Source of the DNA: Notolepis coatsorum
Lineage: Eukaryota; Chordata; Actinopteri; Aulopiformes; Paralepididae
Length of the DNA: 64,000 nucleotides
NCBI GenBank assembly: GCA_963971535.1
Contig: OZ020585.1
Location: 22,566,005-22,630,004, forward strand
Direction: 5' to 3'
The notes below the pieces were generated by a model. It made no database searches and was not told where the DNA came from. It saw only the letters and a list, made by a program, of their open reading frames with translations. Shown here in pieces: positions 42,603 to 52,625 of this stretch (positions are counted from its first letter, which is position 1; the number at the start of each line of letters is the position of its first letter). A program made the translations under genes and the position numbers.

Positions 42603-43159
42603 GGCACAGCTACCTGAGTCGATGGTGAGAAGCAGGTCATTGTAGATTTTGACTAGCGCTGTCTCAGTGCTGTGCCCTGCCCTGAAACCTGACTGGAATT
42701 TGTTTAGGAGGTTGTTGTGATGTAGGAAGGGGAGGAGCTGTGCCAGGACAGCCTTTTCTAAAATCTCAGATAGGAAGGGTAGTTTGGATATGGGCCTGTA
42801 ATTATTGAAAAGAGCAGGGTCTAGGTTAGGTTTTTTTTAGGAGGGGCTCAACCATGGCGTGCTTAAGGGAGGAGGGAACAGAGCCAGATTCCAGAGAGCT
42901 GTTTATGATAGACAAAATACTGGGGCCTACTATGTCCATGGACTCTTTTAGAAGATGGGTAGGGAGGGCATCAAGGGGGGATGTGACAGTCCGCATGCCT
43001 GTCACCAGCTCTCTGAGAGTGGTTAGAGAGATGGGTTGGAAGTTGTTCAAAAGAGCTGGGCAGGAGGGGTGGGAGGGAGGGGGAAGTGGGCAGGAGGGCT
43101 GGGCAGGAGGGGGGGCCCGACAGAGGAGGCTGCGGTAAGTTTCAGCGTGTTTGCTTATT

Positions 43160-43547
43160 ATGATCCATATAAACTGCTGTGATCTATGTATCGCCCATAC
43201 TACATAAATGATTTAACGTCGGCCACGGTCCGGTCACCAGCAGATGATGAGGCATGACGTTTAGGACCTAATATATGTATTTATGGCTATAAATCACGTT
43301 CACAATAAAAACATATTTATACTTTAGAGTAGACCGTATTTTAGTATGAATATGTGAATGAAAAAGTAGAGCGTTGCTACATCCTAAACGATAGATACTT
43401 GACGTTGAATGGGCCATAGTAATGTCAATTTAGCAATACAATTTAAAAAGTTATAGCCCTGCAAAGAAGGGGAACATCTCCATAGACTTACAGTACTGGC
43501 AGACAGTGGATTAAGATCAGAATAATCCCTGGCAGATAAAGGGTTAA
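43160..43547 (-). repeat. TTAA repeat family A, inverted copy
   Basis: On the minus strand it starts TTAACCCTTTATCTGCC (TTAA at 43544-43547), then GTCTATGGAGATGTTCCCC and TTCTTTGCAGGGCTATAAC. This is a clean empty counterpart of the DIRS copy 1 insertion site. Confidence 0.75.
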
Positions 43548-43656
43548 TTGCGTCATGCCTGGAGGATGTCACAACCAAGGAAGGGCCAGAACTGAGGAGA
43601 CGGTGCAATAGGCTACTGTAGTTGTTACCGTCCTCTTTTTCACCATGATACTGTAT

Positions 43657-43659
<3 letters not shown>

Positions 43660-43687
<28 letters not shown>
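43660..43687 (+). repeat. Long G homopolymer
   Basis: A run of about 27 G residues. True length is likely to be assembly-uncertain. Confidence 0.9.
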
Positions 43688-43690
<3 letters not shown>

Positions 43691-44845
43691 CAGCAACTCA
43701 AGTGACACTAACAAATTGAACAAGCTGGTGAGGAAGGCTAACTCGTGGGAGGGATCATTTGCCTGGCTGTGATATGAGGCAAGCAAAGTGTAGCTGTATA
43801 CAGCCGGGAACCAGCGAAGGGTATATATAAAATATACTTGAGACACCTCACCATGCCTGTAACCCAAAAGAGCATTCAAAACTTGGAACACTTAACTGCA
43901 AAAGTCATCATTACTGAGCCTGCCTGCCGTGCATCACATCGAGCCGACCTTATGCAGCTGTGTGAGAAGCTAATCCTCTGATACATTCTGAATTACCCCT
44001 ATAAGCAGATGAGAAAATGCTAAGCACTGTGTCCTCTCTCTCTCTCGACTGTAATTATGCTTTGTCCAACACATTTCTTTGCCAGAAAGGAGATACTGAT
44101 ATAACTTTGCTGGCACACCTGTTGGTCGCTAAGTCTTGGCTTTTGACCACGTGGTTTGGAGTCACTGCTTGACATGCCGGGCCGGCCGCTGCTCGTTTCA
44201 CCCACCACGGAACCACAGCTAGATTCCTCTCAAGGCTCATCCCACACGCCAGTGCACATGGCAATCAGCTGCTGCCTTTCTCCCCATGCAGAAACTGATA
44301 AAAAAAAAGAAGAAGGAGAAGTTAACCTCTAGCAGTTACCACTGAGCCGCGACAAATGGTTTCCAGGAGACCGTGGTAGTTCCGAAGTCATGTGGGGAAA
44401 AAAAGAAAGAAAACGTGTTTTTATATTGGTTAACTTCGCGTGAAATGATCCTTCCTTCAGGCCATTTACACACGGACAACATTTTGGGAGTGTCCCCAAG
44501 CTGTGGAAATCCCTCCTTTTTTCATCCCCTTTTCTACAGTATCCTGACGCACAAACTGATATTCATGCCATCATGTTGCTCACTGTCCCATTAGCAGGAG
44601 TTGATGAGAGAAGGTGCATACTGTCTAACAACTCCTGAAGACTCCTTGAATGGAGGATACGAATATGTAGGTCATTGGGATTGTGGCAGACTGGCTGGCG
44701 TGGTACTGGAGGGGCCACTATGTCTCGGCCAAGGTACTGGGGCATATGCCCATATTAGGAACTGGAAGTCCTAGGAGACTCCCGGCTGAGCAGGGCGCAT
44801 CGGGAGAGCTTGAATATAATGCCATGATCACCCTCTCGACCGCAC
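43688..44845. other. Sequence without identified repeats or genes
   Basis: No match elsewhere in the window and no supported exon. Together with 23462-24720 this is a candidate stretch of ordinary intergenic or intronic host DNA. Confidence 0.35.
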
Positions 44846-45348
44846 TTAACCTCTTTAGCCCGGCAGATGACATCACCTCATAAATCAATCTCCAGACTGT
44901 ATGACATAATGTTGTGTTTTTTTTCTTCAAATGTAGCCAAGAGTAAATACCTTAATCCTGTCAAAACAGCAGCCATAGTGTATATTTTCAACAATACGTT
45001 TGTTTACCTATAGTCTAAACCAGGGGTGGGCAACTTTGTATATGGTGAGGGCCACAAAATGTCCACAATCAATCTGGGGGGCCGCATTGTTTATCGGCAG
45101 TCCCGCCAGTAGTACCCCATCACTCAAATAGCCCTAATAGTCACAAGGTATATAAACAATTATAATTTGTTGTAACTTTGTTTTTATTCCCTTTCAAATG
45201 CATTTAGTAATGCAATTTCAACTTTATGAATTTATAAACAGCTGAATTTAAAAGTATTGCTGTGTAACCCCATATATATACAAAAAATATCAATTATAAT
45301 TAAGGCTTCTAATAAAATAAATGTATGAACTTAAAGCCCACTGCTCAA

Positions 45349-45617
45349 CAAACACAAAGCAGCATTCCTGCTGCATTTCACTACAACAGTAAATCAAAAG
45401 TGCAATAATAAATGATTTTGTTAAATGTATAAACTTTTATCCTGCTACTAAACAAAACATTATAACACTGAAATAATGCATGTTATGGATATGAAGCACT
45501 CAGGAATGTTTTGTTTAGTAGCAGGATAAAAGTGTATACATTTAACAAAATCATTTATTATTGCACTTTTGATTTACTGTTGTAGTGAAATGCAGCAGGA
45601 ATGCTGCTTTGTGTTTG
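45349..45617. repeat. Hairpin: 113-bp inverted repeat in the hAT element
   Basis: 45349-45461 and 45505-45617 are reverse complements with one mismatch noted, separated by a 43-bp loop. The arms contain CAGCATTCCTGCTGC, itself a small palindrome. Confidence 0.9.
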
Positions 45618-45755
45618 TGTTATTAGTGTTATCTGAACACTACAAAAGTAAACAAGTAAAGTGCAAGTAAAGTAAAGTGCAATACTACATGCCTCCCATT
45701 GACCCTTTATCAAACTGGCATGACATTCACCCTCGCCCCACAGTGGGTCAATAAT

Positions 45756-45758
45756 GGT

Positions 45759-45804
<46 letters not shown>

Positions 45805-45935
45805 GTCCCCTCTCTACACCTCTCCATCATCTCCCCCCCTCTCTACATCTCTTCATCATCTCTTCCCCCCTCTCTACACCTCTTCATCATCTCCTTCCCC
45901 CCCTCTACACCTCTTCATCATCTCCTCCCCCCCTG
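45756..45935 (+). repeat. (TAA)n microsatellite and CT-rich minisatellite
   Basis: About 15 TAA units at 45757-45802, then four copies of a 30-33-bp unit CCTCTCTACACCTCTTCATC. Long Ile or Asn runs in overlapping frames are artefacts of this. Confidence 0.95.
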
Positions 45936-46055
45936 TCTTTAATGAGACACTTGTGGTCTCTCCATTTGGCGCACAATAGCAGGAATGTCAACTTCAATGT
46001 TTGTGCATGCAATCTGCATCAGATGAAATAATGTTTCATCCGACAGCCTGTTTCT

Positions 46056-46876
46056 CTACTTTGACTTGATGTGCTTCATGTTTGAGAAATTGCTCTCACA
46101 TATGTATGTGCTCCCAAACATACTGGCCATAGAGAGGGCAAAGTCCCTGAGGAGTGGGAAGCGGGGCTCAGGTAGCAGTTTCCAAAACGAAATTCCCCTC
46201 TCATTTATCTTTGCTTGAAAAAAAGGATCTGACTGTAGCTCGCACAGTTCAAGCTGCAACGGTGGGGGCTGCTCTGACACCGTAGCGGTGAGGGGGCCGG
46301 CAAACAGCGCTATCCGTGACTGCATGCCGTTGAAATCTTCAAACCGATCATTGAATTGCATTTGCAGTGTTTCAATGTCGCTCTTGTACTTTCCGACGGC
46401 TCAGCCATTGGATTTCTGTGTGTAGCTGCAAGTCGCCATAATCAGTGTCCATCTCTTCCAAAAAGGAGACAAACTTTCTATGGTTTAGTGACCTGTTGCC
46501 TCCACGAATTAGATTGGTAACCTTGGTAACCAAATCCATAACATGGCTGTAGTAGTCAAGCTTCTTGGCACAGAGAGCCTCCTATATCAGATGAAAAAAA
46601 ATAAAAACGATTTAACGACTCTCGCATATAATTTGACTACACTCGACTCGCATTGGTCATTATAGTGACCCACAATAGATGGAAATTATGTTAGCGAACT
46701 TACCTGATGTATAATGCAGTGCAGCATTGGACACTCAACGCCACTCTGCCATAGAAGCCCGGCGAATCCTGTGTGTTTTCCTTTCATTGCCGGTGCTCCA
46801 TCGGTAACAACAGCCGACAGTTTATCAAAACCCCCATATTGCTGCACGGCACTTTCAACAGCGTTTCATATGTCCA
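46056..46876 (-). pseudogene. hAT transposase, 3' half, two exons
   Basis: Minus strand: exon 46876-46704 reads GGFDKLSAVVTDGAPAMKGK, a hAT catalytic Asp block, to CPMLHCIIHQ. A GTAAG donor and a 122-bp intron (46582-46703, ending ATATAG) follow. Exon 46581-46056 then reads EALCAKKLDYYSHVMDLVTK, LHTEIQWLSRRKV and FALSMASMFGSTYICESNFS NMKHIKSK, the dimerisation-domain end of hAT transposases. A frame change near 46385 breaks it, and everything upstream of 46880 has been replaced by another insertion. Confidence 0.8.
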
Positions 46877-46879
46877 CAC

Positions 46880-47020
46880 TAGGGCTGACCCCTATTAGTC
46901 AAATAGTCGACTAATCGATCGAAAGGAGCCATAGTCGACTGCCAACTCTTCTTAGTCGAATACAATACAAAAAAATAAAAAAATATTATATATATATATA
47001 TATATTTTTTTATATATATT
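46880..47020 (+). mobile_element. Nested hAT-like MITE end (TAGGGCTGACCCC)
   Basis: TAGGGCTGACCCCTATTAGT followed by GTCGACTAATCGATCG, ending in a (TA)n-rich tract at 46985-47020. Related to TAGGGCTGTCCTCGACTAAG at 61875. Confidence 0.5.
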
Positions 47021-47164
47021 GGCCTGGGGCCGCATGGAACGTCGGTGAGGGCCGCCAGTTGCCCCTCCCTGGTCTAAACTCTAAAGTGTTATTAGTGAGA
47101 TTTTGCCATTTTGAATTAGCAGCGAGTCACAGAATGTTTAATATAATAATATTTGAAATTGCAT

Positions 47165-47300
47165 GTCTCCGGCGGCTGATTGGCGCAGTGGGCAAGGCGC
47201 TCGCCTCTAACGCAGGAGAGGCTGGGTTCGAGCCCAGCTCTCTGCGTCATACTAACACCCTTTTGGAATGGACTCAATGAAAATGGATGAGAAAAAAAAA
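47165..47300 (+). mobile_element. SINE head with A and B boxes
   Basis: GATTGGCGCAGTGGGCAAGG fits an A-box region and GGGTTCGAGCCC (47224-47235) a B-box. It is followed by CTCTGCGTCATACTAAC and an A-run. Same tRNA-like head as in the SINE at 55760-55830. It is short, without the 390-bp body, and is not a functional tRNA gene. Confidence 0.65.
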
Positions 47301-47605
47301 ATCCACATTTTACTTCTCACGCATGTACCCCGAGCCGATCGCGTCTATACTTTCCGCAACGGAGTTCGGTTTCCGGGTTCCTCTGATTGGCCGCGACCCC
47401 CACGTGACCCGCCCCCTTATCCAACGCTCTAGCGGCAGAGGTCCCTGCCTTCCTCAATTTATACGCATGGAAGTATTGACTACGCCGTAACGAATAATTT
47501 AAAAAAGATACCGTTAACTGGAATATGTTGTGCCTTTACACATATGTTGGATTATGTAATTGGTTTGTCATGACAAACAAATAAAAAAATCGCGATTTAC
47601 CCGCT

Positions 47606-47660
47606 GGCTACAACAACACACAGTGACTGCATGTAGTCACTGTGTGTTGATGTTGTAGCC
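47606..47660. repeat. Short near-perfect hairpin
   Basis: GGCTACAACAACACACAGTG and its complement around a loop of GCATGT. Stem about 23-24 bp with one bulge or mismatch. Confidence 0.85.
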
Positions 47661-47923
47661 ACCTCCTCAGAGGCAGGAATACTAAGCTCCCCCTTAAGCT
47701 CCGCGAGAGAGGAGAGAGGCTGAAAAGCCGCAGTTCTTGCCCGACTGATAGGAGCCGAATCCCCGGATCCGATTTGTCTGATGAATACCCCCAAAACATG
47801 GAGGTCCCGAATGCATGGAAGATTTGATTGCGCCGTAACGAATAATAAAAAAAAGATACCGTTAACTGGATTATGTTGTGCCTTTACACATGTTGGATTA
47901 TGTAATTGGTTTGTCATGACAAA

Positions 47924-48100
47924 CCAATAAAATATCGCATCGCCGGCTGTCTCTGGCTTGCTCCAGCGGACACCAGAGCTCAGCCAGCAGCGAGAATATG
48001 CTCAGCGATGCTGCTCGCGGCAGCATATTCTCGCCGCTGGCTGAGCTCTGGTGTCCGCTGGAGCAAGCCAGAGACAGCCGGCGATGCGATATTTTATTGG
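47924..48100. repeat. 79-bp-arm hairpin
   Basis: 47924-48002 and 48022-48100 are reverse complements with one mismatch, separated by 19 bp. The arms include GGACACCAGAGCTCAGCCAG. Confidence 0.92.
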
Positions 48101-48181
48101 TCCAGCATATGTGTAAAGGCACAACATATTCCAGTTAACGGTATCTTTTTTTAATTATTCGTTACGGCGTAGTCGTTCTAT

Positions 48182-48327
48182 ATGAATTGAAAATGGGGGA
48201 CCCTGATGTAAACAAGACAAACGTCTTTCTCAGGTCTGCATCCCCTTAACAATTGTGTGTATTGAGCCGTACTGTATTGTACCCATTCTGCAATCTGTTA
48301 AATAAAGTTTTCATTCATTCATTCAGT
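48182..48327 (+). mobile_element. Short retroposon R135, copy 6
   Basis: From ATGAATTGAAAATGGGGGAC to (ATTC)n at 48312-48325. Inserted in the right arm of the fold-back element: the left arm reads GGCGTAGTCAATACTTCC without it, and AGTC is repeated at the two borders. Confidence 0.75.
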
Positions 48328-48799
48328 CAATACTTCCATGCGTATAAATTGAGGAAGGCAGACGCGGGACGGACCTCTGCCGCTACACACAGCAGAGCGG
48401 CAGCGCTAGCGCGGGTCACGGCCAATCAGAGGAACCCGGAAACCGAACTCCGTTGCGGAAAGTATAGACGCGAGCCGATCGGAGTCATTGTGGACCATCA
48501 GAACAGCGTGTAATATGTGTTTACAGTACGTAGCATTGGATCAATAAAAGGATAGATTTTTGGAATGGCGATCAGGAATTGGAATAATCTTTTTGGATAC
48601 CATCTGATCTCAGGTAATGAATCTATTTTACCAGTCTTAGGATAATCAGACCTGTTTTCACGGAGATATAAGCGTTTCCCCTATGTGTGATATGGCTGTT
48701 TGGCTGTGCGAGCGATCAGGAACTAAGAGAATCGATTTTCAGCTCGCGGCACCAGCGTGCATACGTACACATATACTATCGATAACTGAAAAATGACAA

Positions 48800-49514
48800 C
48801 GTTCTAGAATATTCCAGTACAGGGCGTTTATCACGGAATCTTTTTATTTTCCTTGAAAACGAGGGCTTTTCAAAATGCTATAAAACGGAAATTAACCGAT
48901 AAAAAAACAATCCGCTTCGACAATGTTGACTGGAAAATTTGTCATTGATAAGCGACGGGCAGATTAGACACATAGCCATAATTTAAAACATAGATTAGGC
49001 GATATTAATGCTAACATTGAAGTGGATGGTGGGCATTCAAGCACAAAATCGTGCGCCCCCCTGCTGGGCACTGAACGTTTTTAATTTAATTAATTTAGGA
49101 CCTGCTCCGAGGTCATCAATTGGCACACATGCGATGCATGCATGCAATTCGTATCTGCGATTAACCCATCCCGTCGCCCTTCCCCCCCAAGGGCAGCCGG
49201 GAGCAGACAGGCGTCAACGTGAGCCGCGCCAGGGGACCAATCCAAGTGCTCCTGTCCGTCTTCGTCAAGGACGCCACAGCGTTAGCGATCTTGTTGTTGT
49301 GCATGTTTTTCCATTGGGTTTATCTTATCGGGGGGGAAACCCTTGCGAGCACGGGGAGAACATGCAAACTCCACACAGAAAGGCCTGGGAGATACCCCAC
49401 CTGGGTAACTGGCATCATGGAAACCTGGTCCCCAAGCGGGAATCGAACCCTGGACCTTCTTGCTGTGAGGCGACAGTGTTAACCACTACACCACCGTGCC
49501 GCATAAGGTGTTAA
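48800..49514 (-). repeat. TTAA repeat family F, inverted copy with SINE in its terminus
   Basis: On the minus strand it is homologous to 58058-58310: GCCCAGCAGGGGGGCGCACG, CTTCAATGTTAGC, GTCGCTTATCAATGAC, TTCAAGGAAAATAAA. Its terminal TTAACAC...TTCAGTGCCC is divided by the SINE at 49086-49502. Confidence 0.65.
49086..49502 (-). mobile_element. tRNA-derived SINE, V-SINE/HE-like head
   Basis: The minus strand from 49502 reads GCGGCACGGTGGTGTAGTGG, TTAACACTGTCGCCTCACAG and GGTTCGATTCCCGC (A and B boxes), then GTGGAGTTTGCATGTTCTCC, a block common in fish SINEs. The body extends to ATGCATGC-rich sequence and a T/A tail near 49090. Family name is a best guess. Confidence 0.8.
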
Positions 49515-49625
49515 CGTAACGCGCTATTCATATCAATCGACATCACATCAATATAAATAACATATTGTTTTCATCTCTATATTAACACAATGGCGCCCAA
49601 GGACGGATATATCCGTGTTATCCAG

Positions 49626-50040
49626 TTAACCTGTTAATCTGTAGACCGTTTTTGCCTAAAGGTACATGCCTAAGTAAAGTGGAAGATTGCTCCACTTCTG
49701 CAAGGTCAATTTGTATGTTCTTGGTATCTAGGAACATCTAGGGACCTGGGGGTATGTATTTCCAGTGTCAGAAATATTGTGTTACTAGGCTGAGTAAATT
49801 GTAATGAATAAATTTATTATGATTTATGATTTTGATGATGATGATCAAAAATGTAAAAGATTTTCTGAAAAATGCTCACTGAGCTCATTCACCACCTTAT
49901 TGAGATCATGTGTACAACAAATCTAAGCAAATGAAACGCGGGAAGATGATTAAACAGAAGGATTTGTAGATACAGTAATTAATGATAATCGACTTTAATT
50001 ATAAATTCATATTTGAACTTGACCTTGGAAAAGGAAAATG
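49626..50040 (-). repeat. TTAA MITE family B, inverted partial copy
   Basis: The end TTAACCTGTTAATCTG at 49626 corresponds to the right end of 24724-26000. Matching words include GTGGAAGATTGCTCCACTTC and TTTTCTGAAAAATG. Confidence 0.55.
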
Positions 50041-50249
50041 CTCCTCTTTCCAATGGCAGGGTTGAATCTGGATTTAGTCATTTCTTGCGGTTTTTACGAT
50101 AATTACTAGCATTTTCCGATAAATGTGTATTTCCGATAAAACATATAAAACATCGGTAAAAATGAAAATATACACTTTGACTACTGTTTTTGATAGGGTT
50201 ATGGTCTTTACTCTTGGCTACAATAATTTTTTTTTTAAACATTGACCTC

Positions 50250-50640
50250 TTAACATCCAAGGGCCCACATGTGGACGATTCTTTGCCGACCTCTAGTGGC
50301 TCGGGTGTGCATTTCTTTTAATACAATATATAGATAGAATTAAAGCCCTATTTGTTGCCTGTCGATTGCCCTTTCAGGTGACAAAATCCGTTCAGCGGTT
50401 CTCGAGTTACATGCCGATATGTGAGGCGTGCCCCAAAGTATGCAAAAGTACACATTACCACCCCCGACTCCCAGGGCTCTAGCTCCGTCAATCATTTGGC
50501 GATCTCGAAAATCTTTGCACAGGGTTGTAGCCAATGAGTGTGGCTTTCCAATGATACCCCATGATATGATAATTGGGGATCTAATACGGTCTCTATTGAT
50601 CGATTTATGATAAAGAAAAGCAGGCTTAACAGGTTGGACC
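50250..50640 (+). repeat. TTAA repeat family D, copy 1
   Basis: TTAACATCCAAGGGCCCACA at about 50251, CTCCGTCAATCATTTGGCGA and CATGCCGATATGTGAGGCGT. The inverted relative is 56080-56230. No gene. Confidence 0.5.
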
Positions 50641-51260
50641 GAAGGACGGATATATCCGTGGCAAGTTGTTTTGGCTTTTATTCCATTTTAATAATCTATT
50701 CAAGGTCGCCGAGCTGCACTGCAGATGTACCCTACTCTTTGAATTCGAGAAAGTGCATTACCGGCCAGATCCTCTTAGGGGCGCTATCGCGATAATGCAG
50801 TATTCCCTGTGGCCGAAGTTGTCTTTTTTTTATTTTATCTCTAATGCAGTTTTCTACTCACATGAAGCGATCGCTATTGTCTGTTGCACGGAATACATTT
50901 TGGATCACGGATTTCACTATGCAATAAGGGGATTTATCATCAGCCAATGGACATATCGATCTACCAGATGGCGATCGATAACTGGGAAATGGTCTGGCGG
51001 ATCCAACCGGCTCATGGTAAGATCTTTTTCAGGTAAATTACAGCCCGATATGGCCTTGTTATGATACTCAACCAGCCGATCAGCCTATGTGGCTACTTAG
51101 ACGAACACGGTTATTGGTAATCAATAATAAGAAACAGCGTCCCCCACCCCCCCCACTTTCATGCATACATGCTTGAGGATCGTGCCGATCATATGCAGTT
51201 TGAGTTTTAACTGTAGCTTATGTATAACGGAAATGCCATTGGATATAACGTTAATAGCTA
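50641..51260. other. No recognised feature
   Basis: GGACGGATATATCCGTG at about 50643 (also at 49592) is a short palindrome shared between two TTAA-type repeats. Otherwise nothing can be supported. Confidence 0.35.
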
Positions 51261-51415
51261 TTAGCCCTTTATCTAGCCTTCCAGGAAATATCCTAGCCGG
51301 AATCCCTTACAACGCTTATATTCACGGCGCTATAAAATGAGAACGTATTGATGAAAAAAAGTATTCTTTAAGCCATTTTGAAGGGACGGTTTATGGTCTC
51401 AATTGACAATGAGAA

Positions 51416-52625
51416 GTCCACCATCATCCCTGTACCCAAAAAATCTATGCCCGCTTGCCTCAACGACTACCGCCCTGTAGCCCTCACCTCCATAGCCATG
51501 AAGTGCTTTGAGAAGCTAGTGAAGGGCTACATCTGTTCCTCCCTCCCCATCAACCTGGACCCTCTGCAATTTGCATATCGCCCCAACAGGTCCACGGAGG
51601 ACGCCATAGCCCATGTGCTGCACACAGCAGCATCACACCTGGACAAGAGGCAGGGGAACTATGTGAGAATGCTGTTCATCGACTACAGCTCAGCATTCAA
51701 TACCATAGTCCCCTCCAAACTCATAGCCAAGCTCAGGGACCTGGGCTTGAACTATGACCTGTGCCAGTGGGTCTTGGACTTCCTGACGGGCAGACCCCAG
51801 GTGGTAAGAGCCGGCAACTGCACCTCCTCATCCATCACGCTCAACATAGGGGCCCCCCAGGGCTGTGTTCTGAGCCCCCTCCTCTACTCCCTGTACACAC
51901 ATGACTGCGTAGCACAGCGGAACAACAACACCATCATCAAATTTGCTGATGACACAGTAGTGGTGGGCCTGATCTCTGCCAACGACGAAAGGGCCTACCT
52001 GGAAGAGGTAGAGAACCTGTCACAGTGGTGTCAGGAGAACTGCCTCTCCCTGAACGTCAGCAAAACAAAAGAGATGATTGTGGACTTCAGGAGGTCGGGG
52101 GTCAAGGACTACAGCCCCCTCAGCATCGACGGGGCACCGGTTGAGAGAGTGAACAGTTTCAAGTACCTCGGAGCCCACATATCCGAGGACTTGACATGGA
52201 CCACACACATTGACAGTGTTGTGAAGAAGGCACGACAACGCCTCTACTTCCTCAGGCGCCTAAGGAAGTTCCAAGTCAGTCAGAAGATCCTTAGGAACTT
52301 CTACTCATGTACAATAGAGAGCATCCTGACCGGCAACATCACCTCCTGGTTTGGGAATAGCACTGCACAAGACCGTAGCAGACTACAAAGAGTGACACGT
52401 TCAGCCGAACGCACAATTGGAGGGGGGCTTCCCACCCTCCAGAACATTTACAACAAGCGGTGCAAGGGGAAGGCTAAGAGAATTATTAAGGACTCGAGCC
52501 ACCCGAACAACTGCCTCTTTGAACTGCTGCGGTCAGGCAAGCGATACCGGAGTCTTAAGGCGAGCACAGAAAGACTCAGAAGAAGCTTCTATCCCCAGGC
52601 CATCAGGCTGCTAAACGAACAATAA
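51416..52625 (+). pseudogene. LINE reverse transcriptase, C-terminal about 400 residues, open frame
   Basis: The frame is uninterrupted from the truncation point to TAA at 52623-52625. Counting from the in-frame ATG at 51378, which lies in host flank, it contains [18 protein letters not shown] (29-46), [15 protein letters not shown] (63-77), [12 protein letters not shown] (99-110), [20 protein letters not shown] (158-177), FADD at 189-192, [11 protein letters not shown] and FKYLGAHI. It then has the thumb and a Cys/His-poor tail ending [12 protein letters not shown]. It belongs to the Jockey/CR1-L2-like side of non-LTR elements; the exact clade is not settled. Endonuclease and the N-terminal part are absent, so it is dead on arrival though still readable. 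Confidence 0.85.

Larger units (their letters stand above)
40955..43060 (-). mobile_element. L2-type LINE, copy 2 (5'-truncated, interrupted)
   Basis: On the minus strand the 3' end is CGTGCTATATAAATAAATTA then CTTGACTTGACTTGAC. Coding remnants run from 43050 (LVTGMRTVTSPLDALPTHLLKE) through 42602-41832 to 41245-41050 (REHITPVLASL, HWLPVPLRIDFK). A hAT-like MITE at 41260-41834 interrupts the codons after FLTGT. Confidence 0.8.
45021..47071 (-). mobile_element. hAT element with intact 8-bp duplication
   Basis: Ends are CAGGGGTGGGCAACT (45021) and, inverted, CAGGGAGGGGCAACT (47071). GTCTAAAC flanks both sides (45013-45020, 47072-47079). It carries the 3' half of a transposase on the minus strand, a 113-bp-arm hairpin, a (TAA)n tract, a CTCTACACCTC repeat and a nested hAT-like end. 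The 5' coding part is missing, so it is a deleted derivative. Confidence 0.9.
44846..47160 (+). repeat. TTAA MITE family B, copy split by a hAT element
   Basis: It begins TTAACCTCTTTAGCCCG (TTAA 44846-44849) and follows 24724-24930 (CATAGTGTATATTTTCA, CAATACGTTTGTTTACC). It is interrupted at 45021 and resumes at 47072 with CTCTAAAGTGTTATTAGTGA and GCCATTTTGAATTAGC. Confidence 0.7.
47340..48472. mobile_element. Fold-back element with nested hairpins
   Basis: CGCGTCTATACTTTCCGCAA at 47340 is inverted at 48472. The arms extend about 205 bp inward (to about 47545 and 48100), apart from a retroposon insertion in the right arm. The sequence AAGATACCGTTAACTGG...GTGCCTTTACACAT is present three times: in the left arm, as a direct copy at 47860, and inverted in the right arm. 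This suggests one fold-back element inserted into or recombined with another. No transposase. Confidence 0.75.

Noticed and set aside
45754..45942. Poly-Ile / poly-Asn open frames
   Set aside because: Direct product of the (TAA)n microsatellite.
49440..49502. Functional tRNA gene on the minus strand
   Set aside because: It is the head of a SINE; downstream body and fish-SINE block follow immediately.
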